Position numbers and translations under genes: made by a program. Below are positions 52,280-61,085 of a DNA stretch of 64,000 nucleotides, piece by piece. The notes beneath the pieces are model-generated. The model searched no databases, was not told the origin of the DNA, and worked only from the letters and a program-made list of their open reading frames with translations. The stretch's first letter is position 1. Each line of letters begins with the position of its first letter. Origin of the DNA: Neomesorhizobium albiziae (GTDB lineage Bacteria; Pseudomonadota; Alphaproteobacteria; Rhizobiales; Rhizobiaceae); assembly GCF_900114255.1 (NCBI RefSeq), contig NZ_FOSL01000018.1:1-64000 (forward strand). Direction: 5' to 3'.

Positions 52280-52716
52280 ACCGTCAGCCGCATTCCAACA
52301 GCCGCGAGATCATCGTGGCAAACGCCATCCAACAGGTCGTCAGCGAGCTGAGGCTGGTCGACGTCGCCGACTACATCGCGTTCATTCGCCTGGAGAGTCT
52401 GGCCTGCATCGCCGATATCGTGGATTCGGCGGCGGAGCTCTATTTCATGCCGGGTACCATTAGGCTCGGCCATGGCGGAGAAGCGCATGTCGGCTGGACG
52501 GCGTATCCGAGCATAGTGCTCGATCTCGAGCTCAGGCCACGCGGCGCAACCGTCTACTTCCAGCTGACGCTGACCGCCGAGCACGCATCGGTAGAGGTCA
52601 ATTACGTGGCGTTCGACGATGCGTCGCCGGACCCGGACGACAATACCGCATTCCTCGAAAGGACGCTGGAGGACGCGCGGATCCGCAAGACCGCGCCGCT
52701 GCGCCTCGCTGGATAG
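52276..52716 (+). CDS. Conserved flagellar-cluster protein of unknown function
   Basis: A 146-residue soluble protein. It looks like an alpha/beta domain with an early helix (REIIVANAIQQVVSELRLVD) and a beta region (GTIRLGHGGEAHVGWTAYPS, ATVYFQLTLTAEHASVEVNY) and an acidic C-terminal helix. I recognise no family. It is translationally coupled to flhB (ATGA) and ends four bases before visR's convergent stop. Sinorhizobium has an unnamed gene between flhB and visR in the same place, so the linkage is conserved and a motility role is plausible. Confidence 0.65.
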   Translation: MNRQPHSNSREIIVANAIQQVVSELRLVDVADYIAFIRLESLACIADIVDSAAELYFMPGTIRLGHGGEAHVGWTAYPSIVLDLELRPRGATVYFQLTLTAEHASVEVNYVAFDDASPDPDDNTAFLERTLEDARIRKTAPLRLAG

Positions 52717-52720
52717 CCGG

Positions 52721-53479
52721 CTACTCGATCAGGCTGAGCCGCAGCGCCTTGGCGACCGCATGCATGCGGTTGACGGCATTCAGCTTCTGGGTGGCGTTGC
52801 TGAGGTACTGGTTGGCAGTGTGGACGGAAAGGCCGAGCAATCTGGCGATGTCATCGCTGGTATGGCCGTTTGCCGTCAGCCGCAGGCATTCGAGTTCACG
52901 TTTGGAAATCGACGGCGCCGCGCGATGTTCCGACGACCGTAGCCGGGCGACAGCGCCGAACAGCGCGAAACTACGCGCGTGTACGTCGCAAAGAGACGGC
53001 TCGTCGATGATGATGGAGGAACCCATGAAGAGCACGATGCCGAACTGGCCATGCTCCGCCTGGACCGGAAACGCCAGGCCCGAAGTGCCGGGAAGGCATG
53101 GTTCGGTCTCGACAGCCCAGGCGAGCTGGCGGAAACCGGCGGCCGATGCTGAGGCAGTGTTGGACGACCACCAGAACGGCGCCGGCGAAACCAGCGCGTG
53201 TTTGACGATGATCTCGCCGGATCTAATCGACAAAAGTTTCGTTGTCGCCGCTATGCTCGGATATTCGGCGTCGAAGCAAGGCACCAGACGGCCCCGCTCC
53301 ACCGACGGGCCGATCAGGAAAACCGCGCACTCGGCAGCGTTGATGTCGGCGGCGATGATGCGGCAGCGCCGCGCCGCGTCATTCATCGAAACGGCAGGCT
53401 GGATTTTCGGCGGCGGAGGGATTGCACCGGTGGTCCGATAATCGCTGCCCGGGCGGGTTTGGCTCGCGGTTGCTACCAT
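52721..53479 (-). CDS. visR: LuxR-type motility regulator VisR
   Basis: A 252-residue cytoplasmic regulator. The N-terminal 180 residues are an autoinducer-like ligand domain of unknown ligand; the C-terminal LuxR helix-turn-helix is in SISKRELECLRLTANGHTSD, then DIARLLGLSVHTANQYLSNA. With VisN it forms the global activator of motility genes in rhizobia, acting above rem. ATG 53477-53479 overlaps visN's stop (TAATG); the longer frame extends inside visN and was rejected. Confidence 0.9.
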   Translation of the reverse strand: MVATASQTRPGSDYRTTGAIPPPPKIQPAVSMNDAARRCRIIAADINAAECAVFLIGPSVERGRLVPCFDAEYPSIAATTKLLSIRSGEIIVKHALVSPAPFWWSSNTASASAAGFRQLAWAVETEPCLPGTSGLAFPVQAEHGQFGIVLFMGSSIIIDEPSLCDVHARSFALFGAVARLRSSEHRAAPSISKRELECLRLTANGHTSDDIARLLGLSVHTANQYLSNATQKLNAVNRMHAVAKALRLSLIE

Positions 53480-54189
53480 TAGATGATGCCGTTCCTGATT
53501 GCGGTCGCTATGGCCATTGCGCGATTGCTGGCGGCGAACTTCTGGATCGCGTGGGTGATGTAGCTGTTCACGGTGTTGGACGAGACGCCGAGTATGACAG
53601 CCACCTCGTCCGTGGTCTTGCCCTCCGATACCCAAAGCAGGCATTCGCGCTCGCGATCGGACAGCGGGTCCTGATGAGCGGCCCCCGCCAGCAGATGTGG
53701 AATCTGCGCCAGCGCGTAGGAGCATTGCAATTGCAGTCTCCAGAGCGCCTGCAGGTCGATCCGCTCCGGCAGCTTTGAGGAAACCAGCAGGAAGGCGTGC
53801 GAGCGGACGACGTTGAGCCGCATGCAATAGAGTTCGGAATGACCGTTGCGGTGGAGCAGGAAGGCTTGCTCCGAGGACAGGATCGTCGGTCCCGCGGATG
53901 CCTGGTCCGTCCGTATCGAACGTGGCCGCAGGCCGGCCGATGTTGTGTAGGCGCTTTGCGCGATGACTGCGATCAGGCCCTGCCCAATGGCCTGGATCGT
54001 ATCGTAGATCCAGTTCGAGCTGATGATGCGCACATCGCTTTTGTCCTGGTCATGCAGCACGGTGACCAGCATGTAGCTGTCGGCGCCACAGTCGCGGCAT
54101 GCCCGGCCGAGAAAGTCGCTTAAATCGCCGCGGGTGGCCAGGTTGCTGGCGGCGGCGGACTTTCCTTCTTGCGCGGCGAGGGTTGTCAT
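53479..54189 (-). CDS. visN: LuxR-type motility regulator VisN
   Basis: A 236-residue cytoplasmic partner of VisR. The N-terminal part (DLSDFLGRACRDCGADSYML) is the ligand-type domain; the C-terminal helix-turn-helix reads LSDRERECLLWVSEGKTTDE, then VAVILGVSSNTVNSYITHAI. VisN and VisR together activate rem in Sinorhizobium. ATG 54187-54189 is used; an in-frame GTG at 54237 would add 16 residues, and neither has a strong ribosome site. The pair lies at the edge of the flagellar region, as in Sinorhizobium. Confidence 0.88.
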   Translation of the reverse strand: MTTLAAQEGKSAAASNLATRGDLSDFLGRACRDCGADSYMLVTVLHDQDKSDVRIISSNWIYDTIQAIGQGLIAVIAQSAYTTSAGLRPRSIRTDQASAGPTILSSEQAFLLHRNGHSELYCMRLNVVRSHAFLLVSSKLPERIDLQALWRLQLQCSYALAQIPHLLAGAAHQDPLSDRERECLLWVSEGKTTDEVAVILGVSSNTVNSYITHAIQKFAASNRAMAIATAIRNGII

Positions 54190-54505
54190 TGGACCAATGC
54201 TGGAATCGATTTCGACTTCCGGTCTTGGCTGCGCCACTCCCGAAATTCACACACGCACACTGTTTACGAAGACGACGCCCCGAAGGACTACGGCACCCGA
54301 CAATCCGGAATCCCAAGATACCGCTGCGAAACCATCCGCGCTGGCCCCGGGATTGGCCCGGTCCGAGTTGCATTTCAGAGGTTCGCCGCGCCCCCGAGGC
54401 TCGGCTGATTCGGGTCTAATTTAACCTCAGAGGAATCAGACATCAAACCCTCATGTCAAACTTTAATATTTTGTTTACACAGCTCACGAAAGGCCGGCGC
54501 AAGCG
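54190..54505 (-). promoter_or_regulatory. Upstream region of visN-visR (316 bases, no gene)
   Basis: AT-rich around 54420-54480. In the visN direction TTGACA (plus-strand TGTCAA 54454-54459) could be a -35 box, but no convincing -10 box follows at standard spacing. I see no copy of the flagellar AGCTTCRCRCAAG element, which fits visNR standing at the top of the cascade. Confidence 0.3.
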
Positions 54506-55555
54506 TCAGGTCAATTGGCTGAAATTCAACCGCGGCTGCTGCAGGGACTGTAAATCCTCAGCGGGTTCGTCGGCGATGCGACGCAGGAGCAGTCGGCCCA
54601 TCTGACGCCCGGCATCGGCGATGTCCTCGTAGATCGTGTCGATGCGCGGCCGGATCAGGTTGAAGAGGCCAGATGTCTGCTTGGCGACGATGTCGACGTC
54701 GGAACCCGCCACCAGTCCGCGGTCGCTCAGTGCTGCCATCACAGCGAGGGCAGAGACTTCGCCGCCACAGATGTAGCCGTCCGGCGGGTTCGGTTCGGCG
54801 GTACGGTAAAACACCTGCGCCTGGATGTCGGCCGACGGACTGTCGAGGTCAACGCCTTCGGCGATTTCGAAGTCGATGCCGCTTTCGCGCACGGCGCTCA
54901 TGAAGCCGTACTGGATGTGCTGGAAGAACGTGAACCGGCGCGGCGGCAAAATGATTGCCAGGCGCTTCCGGCCTTTGGCGATCAGCCGCTTGGTCGCCTC
55001 ATAGGCGAAGCTGAAGTTGTTGTAGTCGACATAGGGATGGGCGGCGGTTAGCTCGGTGCGCCCGTGGCAGATAAAGGGGAAACCGTTCTCGGTCAGCAGC
55101 TTGACGCGGGCGTCGAAGGGTTCGGTGCGCGAGAAGACGATGCCGTCCGCCATGCGGTTGCGCATGATGTAGCGCACCGGGTCGATGGCCGGCACATTGG
55201 CAAAGTGCGGCGTGATGACCAGATGATAGGACGTGTCGCGAAGCGCATCAGTGAGGCCGCTGACCAGCGAGCTGCCGAAGCCGAGGATTTCATCGTGCGG
55301 GTCGAGCACCAGGCTGATCACATTGGTGCGCCCGGTGCGGAGCCGCTGCGCCGCGCGGTCGGGCAGGTAGCCGATCTCGGCGGCGACGCGCTGAACCTTT
55401 TCGCGCGTCTCCAATGCGATCTGCGGTGCGCCGCCGAGCGCCCGCGACACGGTGGTCACGGCAAGGCCGGTCAGTTCGGCGATCGTGCGCAGCGTCGGCT
55501 TGCCGGAGCCGTCGTCGCCCGTTTCGCGCTTTCCCGTGCTTTCGGTTCCGTCCAT
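54506..55555 (-). CDS. LacI-family transcriptional regulator
   Basis: A 349-residue repressor of normal size. The helix-turn-helix is at 21-40 (TLRTIAELTGLAVTTVSRAL), followed by the hinge (YLPDRAAQRLRTGRTNVISL) and a sugar-binding domain (VDYNNFSFAYEATKRLIAKG; PPDGYICGGEVSALAVMAAL). It is divergent from the sugar ABC transporter operon. Identical 14-base palindromes lie before both genes, so it most likely represses the operon and itself and releases on binding a sugar. An N-terminal extension of about 20 polar residues is unusual. Confidence 0.9.
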   Translation of the reverse strand: MDGTESTGKRETGDDGSGKPTLRTIAELTGLAVTTVSRALGGAPQIALETREKVQRVAAEIGYLPDRAAQRLRTGRTNVISLVLDPHDEILGFGSSLVSGLTDALRDTSYHLVITPHFANVPAIDPVRYIMRNRMADGIVFSRTEPFDARVKLLTENGFPFICHGRTELTAAHPYVDYNNFSFAYEATKRLIAKGRKRLAIILPPRRFTFFQHIQYGFMSAVRESGIDFEIAEGVDLDSPSADIQAQVFYRTAEPNPPDGYICGGEVSALAVMAALSDRGLVAGSDVDIVAKQTSGLFNLIRPRIDTIYEDIADAGRQMGRLLLRRIADEPAEDLQSLQQPRLNFSQLT

Positions 55556-55595
55556 TCGTCTCTCGTGTTCCGGCGACCGGTATCGCGCATGGGAC

Positions 55596-55609
55596 TTATA
55601 TCGTTATAA
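55596..55609. promoter_or_regulatory. LacI-type operator upstream of the repressor gene
   Basis: TTATATCGTTATAA, an inverted repeat TTATA-N4-TATAA, overlapping the likely -10 (TATAAC on the minus strand, 55603-55608) of the repressor promoter, whose -35 TTGCAA is at 55625-55630 (16-base spacer). Confidence 0.75.
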
Positions 55610-55718
55610 TTGGAAATGCAGAGCTTGCAAATGCGGGTGATGGGCTACTTCTTCACTAGAAATAGTAATTAAATTTCAAATATTTGATTACCGGTGGCGG
55701 AAACTCTGCAGGGGTGGC

Positions 55719-55749
55719 TTGACTCAAGGGGGAATTATATCGTTATAAA
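55719..55749 (+). promoter_or_regulatory. Promoter of the sugar transport operon
   Basis: TTGACT at 55719-55724 and TTATAA or TATAAA at about 55743-55749, spaced 18-19 bases. The -10 region lies inside the operator. Confidence 0.5.
55735..55748. promoter_or_regulatory. LacI-type operator upstream of the sugar transport operon
   Basis: TTATATCGTTATAA, identical over all 14 bases to the 55596-55609 site. The two sites are 139 bases apart, centre to centre, suited to looping by a LacI-family tetramer or to independent dimer binding. Confidence 0.75.
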
Positions 55750-55795
55750 TTTCCCAGCCGGCCCGACATGAGGCTAGGCCTTTTGGGAGGATTCC

Positions 55796-57049
55796 ATGTC
55801 ATTCAACAAAGTTGTGAAGCTTGCCGCAGGCGCGGCCGTGCTCGCGCTCAGCCTTGGCAGCGCCAAGGCGGCGGACAATGTCGAGGTTCTGCACTGGTGG
55901 ACGTCGGGCGGCGAAGCAGCCGCGCTTGACGTGCTGAAGAAGGATCTCGAATCGAAGGGCGTCACCTGGGCCGACATGCCGGTTGCCGGCGGCGGCGGCG
56001 AAGCCGCGATGACGGCCCTGCGCGCGCGCGTCACCGCGGAAAACCCACCGACGGCCGTGCAGGCGCTCGGCTTCGACATCACCGACTGGGCCAAGCAGGG
56101 CGTTGTCGGCGACCTTTCGGAAGTCGCTACGGCCGAGGGCTGGGACAAGGTCGTCCCGACCGCGCTGCAGAACTTCTCCAAATATGACGGCAAGTGGATC
56201 GCTGCCCCGGTCAACGTGCACTCGACCAACTGGGTCTGGATCTCCAAGAAGGCGCTGGATGCGGCGGGCGGCAAAGAGCCGGCGAACTGGGACGAGTTCA
56301 TCGCCATGCTCGACAAGATGAAGGCAAACGGCATCACGCCGCTCGCTCACGGCGGCCAGCCCTGGCAGGATGCGACGCTGTTCGACGCAGTCGTGCTGTC
56401 GCTCGGGACCGACTTCTACAAGGCGTCGATGATCGATCTTGACCCGGCCGCCCTCAGTGGCGACAAGATGAAGGAAGCCTTCGGGCGCATGGAGAAGCTG
56501 CGTTCCTACGTTGACGACAACTTCTCCGGCCGCGACTGGAACCTCGCGTCGGCGATGGTGATCGAAGGCAAGGGCGGCGCCCAGATGATGGGCGACTGGG
56601 CCAAGGGCGAGTTCCTCAAAGCCGGCCAGAAGCCGGGCACCGACTTTGTTTGCATCCGCTTTCCCGGCACCCAGGGTGCGGTCACGTTCAACTCCGACCA
56701 GTTCATGATGTTCAAGGTCGGAGACGACAAGAAGAAGGCGCAACTGATGATGGCCTCGGCCATCGAGGACCCTAAGTTCCAGTCGGCCTTCAACGTGGTC
56801 AAGGGTTCGGTCCCGGCACGCACCGACGTGCCGAACACCGATTTCGACGATTGCGGCAAGAAGGGCATGGCCGACCTGGCCGAGGCCAACGAGAAGGGCA
56901 CGCTGTTCGGTTCCATGGCGCATGGCCATGCGGTTCCGGCGTCGATCAAGAACGCGATGTATGACGTCATCACGCGCCACTTCAACGGGGAGATCACCAC
57001 GGACGCTGCTCCGGCCGAATTCGCAGCGGCGGTCGAAGCGGCCAAGTAG
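55796..57049 (+). CDS. Sugar ABC transporter substrate-binding protein (GtsA-like)
   Basis: A 417-residue periplasmic protein. A signal peptide ([20 protein letters not shown]...) ends at AKA; the mature protein begins [20 protein letters not shown], typical of the glucose/mannose-binding group. Later blocks include [20 protein letters not shown] and [20 protein letters not shown]. It would deliver a monosaccharide to the permeases that follow. Similar proteins are called GtsA in Pseudomonas. Its gene is followed by a strong hairpin before the permease genes, which could keep the binding protein in excess. Confidence 0.93.
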   Translation: MSFNKVVKLAAGAAVLALSLGSAKAADNVEVLHWWTSGGEAAALDVLKKDLESKGVTWADMPVAGGGGEAAMTALRARVTAENPPTAVQALGFDITDWAKQGVVGDLSEVATAEGWDKVVPTALQNFSKYDGKWIAAPVNVHSTNWVWISKKALDAAGGKEPANWDEFIAMLDKMKANGITPLAHGGQPWQDATLFDAVVLSLGTDFYKASMIDLDPAALSGDKMKEAFGRMEKLRSYVDDNFSGRDWNLASAMVIEGKGGAQMMGDWAKGEFLKAGQKPGTDFVCIRFPGTQGAVTFNSDQFMMFKVGDDKKKAQLMMASAIEDPKFQSAFNVVKGSVPARTDVPNTDFDDCGKKGMADLAEANEKGTLFGSMAHGHAVPASIKNAMYDVITRHFNGEITTDAAPAEFAAAVEAAK

Positions 57050-57061
57050 CCAAATACGCGC

Positions 57062-57126
57062 GGCGCAGCGCCTAGGCGCTGCGCCATTCATCGCGGGGCA
57101 TCCGGGACAGGTTTCCGGGCGCCCCG
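57062..57126 (+). repeat. Two stem-loops between binding-protein and permease genes
   Basis: A perfect 24-base palindrome at 57062-57085 (arm GGCGCAGCGCCT and its complement) is followed by CGGGGC/GCCCCG arms at 57094-57126 with CCGGG repeats inside. They lie in the 118-base gap and could stop part of the transcription or protect the 3' end of the binding-protein mRNA. Confidence 0.6.
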
Positions 57127-57167
57127 CCTTTCCTGCATCGGCGCGCCGGTGCCCGCGGAGCCACCGC

Positions 57168-58049
57168 ATGCCGACCCGTGTACAGCTGCAGAATGCCATC
57201 CCGAAACTGGTGCTTGCACCGAGCTTCGCGGCGATACTCGTCTTCGTCTACGCATTTATCTTTTACACGGGTTACCTGTCGCTGACCGATTCCAAGATGC
57301 TGCCGTCTTACGGCTTCGTCGGCCTCGAAAACTACGAGAAGCTGTGGAAGCTGCCGCATTGGTGGCGCGCGGTGACCAACCTTGCCATTTTCGGTTCGCT
57401 CTACATCGTGATCTGTTCGGTGCTCGGCCTGCTGCTGGCGATCCTGCTTGACCAGAAGATCCGTGCGGAAGGTTTTTTGCGGCCGATCTACCTCTATCCG
57501 ATGGCGCTTTCCTTCATCGTCACGGGCACGGCCTGGAAGTGGTTCCTCGATCCCGGCATCGGGCTGGAAAGCGTCATGCACCACTGGGGCTGGGAAAGCT
57601 TTTCATTCACCTGGATCAAGGACCGCCAGATGGCGATCTACACCGTGGTCATCGCCGCGGTCTGGCAATCGTCGGGTTTCGTGATGGCAATGTTCCTGGC
57701 CGGCCTGCGCGGCGTCGACAACGAGATCATCAAGGCGGCGCAGATAGATGGCGCCTCGACGGCGACGATCTACCGCCGCATCATCATTCCTCTGATGCGG
57801 CCGGTGTTCCTGTCGGCTTTCGTGGTGCTCGCGCACCTCGCCATCAAGTCGTACGACCTGGTCGTGGCGCTGACCGGCGGCGGGCCGGGGCAGGCGACCG
57901 AATTGCCGGCCACCTTCATGTACTCCTACACCTTCACCCGCAACTCGATGGGCATCGGCGCCTCGTCGGCGATCATCATGCTGGTGATGATCTTCTCCAT
58001 CATCATCCCCTATCTCTATTCGGAACTGCGCGGAGGGCCGCGCCAATGA
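57168..58049 (+). CDS. Sugar ABC transporter permease 1 (GtsB-like)
   Basis: A 293-residue inner-membrane permease with six helices. The EAA loop is seen as EIIKAAQIDGASTATIYRRI IIPLMRP, which contacts the ATPase. The sequence LTGGGPGQATELPATFMYSY is common in MalF/UgpA-type sugar permeases. The start at 57168 was chosen over a longer frame because it follows GGAG and opens the standard N-terminus. It overlaps the next permease by ATGA. Confidence 0.93.
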   Translation: MPTRVQLQNAIPKLVLAPSFAAILVFVYAFIFYTGYLSLTDSKMLPSYGFVGLENYEKLWKLPHWWRAVTNLAIFGSLYIVICSVLGLLLAILLDQKIRAEGFLRPIYLYPMALSFIVTGTAWKWFLDPGIGLESVMHHWGWESFSFTWIKDRQMAIYTVVIAAVWQSSGFVMAMFLAGLRGVDNEIIKAAQIDGASTATIYRRIIIPLMRPVFLSAFVVLAHLAIKSYDLVVALTGGGPGQATELPATFMYSYTFTRNSMGIGASSAIIMLVMIFSIIIPYLYSELRGGPRQ

Positions 58050-58927
58050 GCCAGGCCTCACCCGACAATGCGGTGCGCACGAACGTTCCCGCCCGCGTCG
58101 CCATCTACATCGCGCTGATCCTGTTTGCGGTCTACTACCTGCTGCCGTTCTACGTGATGGTCGTCAATTCGCTGAAGCCGCTCGACGAAATACGCGGCGG
58201 CAACATGCTGGCGCTGCCGCAGCAGTTGACGTTCGAACCGTGGTCAAGCGCGTGGTCGACGGCACAGATCGGCGTCCAGGCAACCGGGCTGAAACCATAC
58301 TTCCTGAACTCGATCCTGATGGTGGTGCCGGCCGTCGCCATCTCGACGCTGCTCGGCGCGCTCAACGGTTTCGTGCTGACCAAGTGGCGGTTTCGCGGCG
58401 ACAACACGATTTTCGGGCTGATGCTGCTTGCCTGCTTCATCCCGTTCCAGATCGCTCTCATCCCGGCCGCGCGCATTCTCGGCCTTCTAGGCATCGCCGG
58501 CACGACGCAAGGCCTGGTGCTCATCCACGTCGTCTATGGCCTGGGTTTCACCACGCTGTTCTTCCGCAACTACTACGCGGCATTTCCGACCGAGCTGGTG
58601 AAGGCCGCGCAGATCGACGGCGCGACGTTCTTCCAGATTTTCCGGCGGATCCTGTTGCCGTCGTCGGGGCCGATCATCGTGGTCACGGTGATCTGGCAAT
58701 TCACCAACATCTGGAACGATTTCCTGTTCGGCGCCTCGTTCGGCGATTTCGACTCCCAGCCGATGACCGTCGCTCTCAACAATCTCGTCAGTTCGTCGAG
58801 CGGCGTGAAGGAATACAACGTGCATTTTGCCGGCGCGATACTGGCGGCGCTGCCGACGCTGGTCGTCTACATCGTGTCGGGACGCTATTTCGTGCGCGGC
58901 CTGATGGCTGGCGCTGTGAAGGGATAA
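58046..58927 (+). CDS. Sugar ABC transporter permease 2 (GtsC-like)
   Basis: A 293-residue inner-membrane permease of the MalG type with about six helices. The N-terminus IALILFAVYYLLPFYVMVVN SLKPLDEIRGG and the EAA loop ELVKAAQIDGATFFQIFRRI LLP are standard. It pairs with permease 1 and is coupled to it by an ATGA overlap. The ATPase gene starts two bases after its stop. Confidence 0.93.
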   Translation: MSQASPDNAVRTNVPARVAIYIALILFAVYYLLPFYVMVVNSLKPLDEIRGGNMLALPQQLTFEPWSSAWSTAQIGVQATGLKPYFLNSILMVVPAVAISTLLGALNGFVLTKWRFRGDNTIFGLMLLACFIPFQIALIPAARILGLLGIAGTTQGLVLIHVVYGLGFTTLFFRNYYAAFPTELVKAAQIDGATFFQIFRRILLPSSGPIIVVTVIWQFTNIWNDFLFGASFGDFDSQPMTVALNNLVSSSSGVKEYNVHFAGAILAALPTLVVYIVSGRYFVRGLMAGAVKG

Positions 58928-58929
58928 AC

Positions 58930-60045
58930 ATGGCGTTTCTCGAAATCCGCAATCTCGAAAAGTCGTTCGGCAAGGTCTCGGTGCTGAAAGGCATCGACCT
59001 CGAGATCGACAAGGGCGGCTTCCTGGTGCTCGTCGGGCCGTCAGGCTGCGGCAAGTCGACATTGCTGAACTCAATCGCCGGGCTGGAGACGATTACCGGC
59101 GGGTCGATCAGCATCGACGGACGCGGCATCGACGGGCTGCACCCTTCGAAGCGCGATATCGCCATGGTATTCCAGTCCTACGCGCTCTATCCCAACATGA
59201 CTGTGGCGCAGAACATCGCCTTCGGCATGGAAATCCGCGGCGTGCCCAAGGCCGTGCGTGATAAGGCGATCGGCCAGGTATCGGACATGCTGCAGATAGG
59301 TCATCTGCTCGACCGTCGGCCGAGCCAGCTTTCCGGCGGCCAGCGCCAGCGCGTCGCCATCGGCCGGGCGCTGGTGCGGGACCCGAAGCTTTTTCTGTTC
59401 GACGAACCGCTGTCCAACCTCGACGCCAAGCTGCGCGTCGACATGCGCACCGAGATCAAGCGGCTGCACCAGCGCATGGGCACCACCATCGTCTACGTCA
59501 CCCACGACCAGATCGAGGCGATGACGCTCGCCACCAAGATCGCTGTACTGAAGGACGGGCTCCTGCAGCAGTCCGGCACTCCGGCCGAGATCTACAACAA
59601 CCCCGCCAACACCTTCGTCGCCGACTTCATGGGATCGCCGGCGATGAACCTGGTTCCGGTGGCGGTTCACAAGAACGGATCCGGAGTGGCGATCTCGGCC
59701 GAGCGCGACAACCTCGAACCCCTGGTCCTCACCGTGCCGAACGCGCCTGCAGGCCTCGCCGGCCACGACGGAGGCAAAGTGATCTTTGGCGTCCGGCCTG
59801 AAGCATTGACCGACCGCGACAGCGCCGACCGCAATGCCCGCAACATTGCCGAAGGCGAATGCCTGATCGAGGTGGTGGAGCCGGCCGGTTCCGACACCTT
59901 CGCCGTCACCCGCCTCGGCGGAAAACAAGTCACCGCGCGGCTGCGCGCCGACGCCAACGTCGCCGCCGGCCAGAAAGCGAAGCTCGCCTTCAACCTGGAC
60001 AAGGCAGTTTTCTTCGACCCGGCCAGCGGCCAACGGATCGGGTGA
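58930..60045 (+). CDS. Sugar ABC transporter ATP-binding protein (MalK/UgpC type)
   Basis: A 371-residue cytoplasmic ATPase. Walker A GPSGCGKST is at 36-44, the Q-loop at FQSYALYPNM, the LSGGQRQR signature at 134-141 and Walker B LFLFDE at 154-159. The C-terminal 130 residues are the regulatory OB-type domain (NLVPVAVHKNGSGVAI; FGVRPEAL) shared by MalK/UgpC ATPases, which couples transport to cytoplasmic signals. The start at 58930 follows the permease stop closely. Confidence 0.95.
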   Translation: MAFLEIRNLEKSFGKVSVLKGIDLEIDKGGFLVLVGPSGCGKSTLLNSIAGLETITGGSISIDGRGIDGLHPSKRDIAMVFQSYALYPNMTVAQNIAFGMEIRGVPKAVRDKAIGQVSDMLQIGHLLDRRPSQLSGGQRQRVAIGRALVRDPKLFLFDEPLSNLDAKLRVDMRTEIKRLHQRMGTTIVYVTHDQIEAMTLATKIAVLKDGLLQQSGTPAEIYNNPANTFVADFMGSPAMNLVPVAVHKNGSGVAISAERDNLEPLVLTVPNAPAGLAGHDGGKVIFGVRPEALTDRDSADRNARNIAEGECLIEVVEPAGSDTFAVTRLGGKQVTARLRADANVAAGQKAKLAFNLDKAVFFDPASGQRIG

Positions 60046-60053
60046 GGCGAACC

Positions 60054-61085
60054 ATGCCTTCGCCTGGCGTTCAGGCTGTTGCCGCGGAAGTTCGCGCTGG
60101 TGCCAAGCGCGACCCGCGCTGGCGCCTCGGCTGGGATCGCGGCCATGCCGAAATCTTCGCCACAGGTGCGGCGCTGCATAATCTCGTCTTCACCTTCGAT
60201 GACGGTTCTTCCTTCCGGCCGCTGGCGGAAGCGCCGTGGATCGATGCGCCGGAACTGACAACGCAAGACCATATCCCGAACCATCTCAAATCGCTCGGCG
60301 GCGAATGGCCCTGCGTGCCGTTCGGCTCGACGGATATCGACCCGGACCACCATGGATTTGGCGCCGACAATCCCTGGCATGTCACCGCCGAAGCGGCGGG
60401 CGCGATCGAACTTGCCATCGACTATCCGCAAGACCACCCGGTCGCGCGGCTTGAACGGCGCATCCGCGGCGTCGCCGGAAGAACCGCGGTCGACCTGGAA
60501 CTGACTGTCGTCACCCGCGAGGACTGCCTGCTGCCGGTGGGACTGCATCCGATTTTCCGGCTGCCGGACGCCGGCAAGCGCATGCATTTTTCGGTGGACG
60601 GGTTTTCGCGCGGGCATACTTTTCCCGGGGTTTTCGAACCCCATGTGTCGCGTCTTGCGGCGGGCAGGGAATTCGGTTCGCTGGACGCGGTGCCGCTGGC
60701 GGGCGGCGGCAGCGCCGACCTTTCGCAGCCACCGTCCGACCTGCGCGAAGAGATCGTTCTGATCGAAAGCGCCAATGGCGGGATGGCGCTCGGCTATCCC
60801 GACGATGGCTTTGCCGTGCGCCTCGAATGGAACCGCAGGGATTTCCCGGCGCTGGTGATGTGGCTTTCCGACCGCGGCCGCTCCACGCCGCCCTGGTCGA
60901 ACCGGTTTCGTGGCGTCGGCATCGAGCCGGTCAACGGATTTTTCGATGGCACCGCGCTTGCGGGCCATGCGCCGGCAGGGCTGGCGCTGGGCAAACGGTT
61001 CTCCGCCGGCGAGCGATGGACCACGCATTATCGCATTTCGGCGTCGCGCATCGACGCCGGCCAATCACAGGGAAAAGCACGATGA
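60054..61085 (+). CDS. Aldose 1-epimerase-like (galactose mutarotase fold) protein
   Basis: A 343-residue cytoplasmic protein of the galactose mutarotase superfamily. The segment LPVGLHPIFRLPDAGKR supplies the catalytic His typical of the fold, and GFAVRLEWNRRDFPALVMWL then SNRFRGVGIEPVNGF is the C-terminal sugar-binding region. It probably interconverts alpha and beta forms of the sugar after uptake or recognises a sugar for signalling. It overlaps the isomerase gene by ATGA. The start at 60054 was preferred to a longer frame inside the ATPase gene. Confidence 0.85.
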   Translation: MPSPGVQAVAAEVRAGAKRDPRWRLGWDRGHAEIFATGAALHNLVFTFDDGSSFRPLAEAPWIDAPELTTQDHIPNHLKSLGGEWPCVPFGSTDIDPDHHGFGADNPWHVTAEAAGAIELAIDYPQDHPVARLERRIRGVAGRTAVDLELTVVTREDCLLPVGLHPIFRLPDAGKRMHFSVDGFSRGHTFPGVFEPHVSRLAAGREFGSLDAVPLAGGGSADLSQPPSDLREEIVLIESANGGMALGYPDDGFAVRLEWNRRDFPALVMWLSDRGRSTPPWSNRFRGVGIEPVNGFFDGTALAGHAPAGLALGKRFSAGERWTTHYRISASRIDAGQSQGKAR

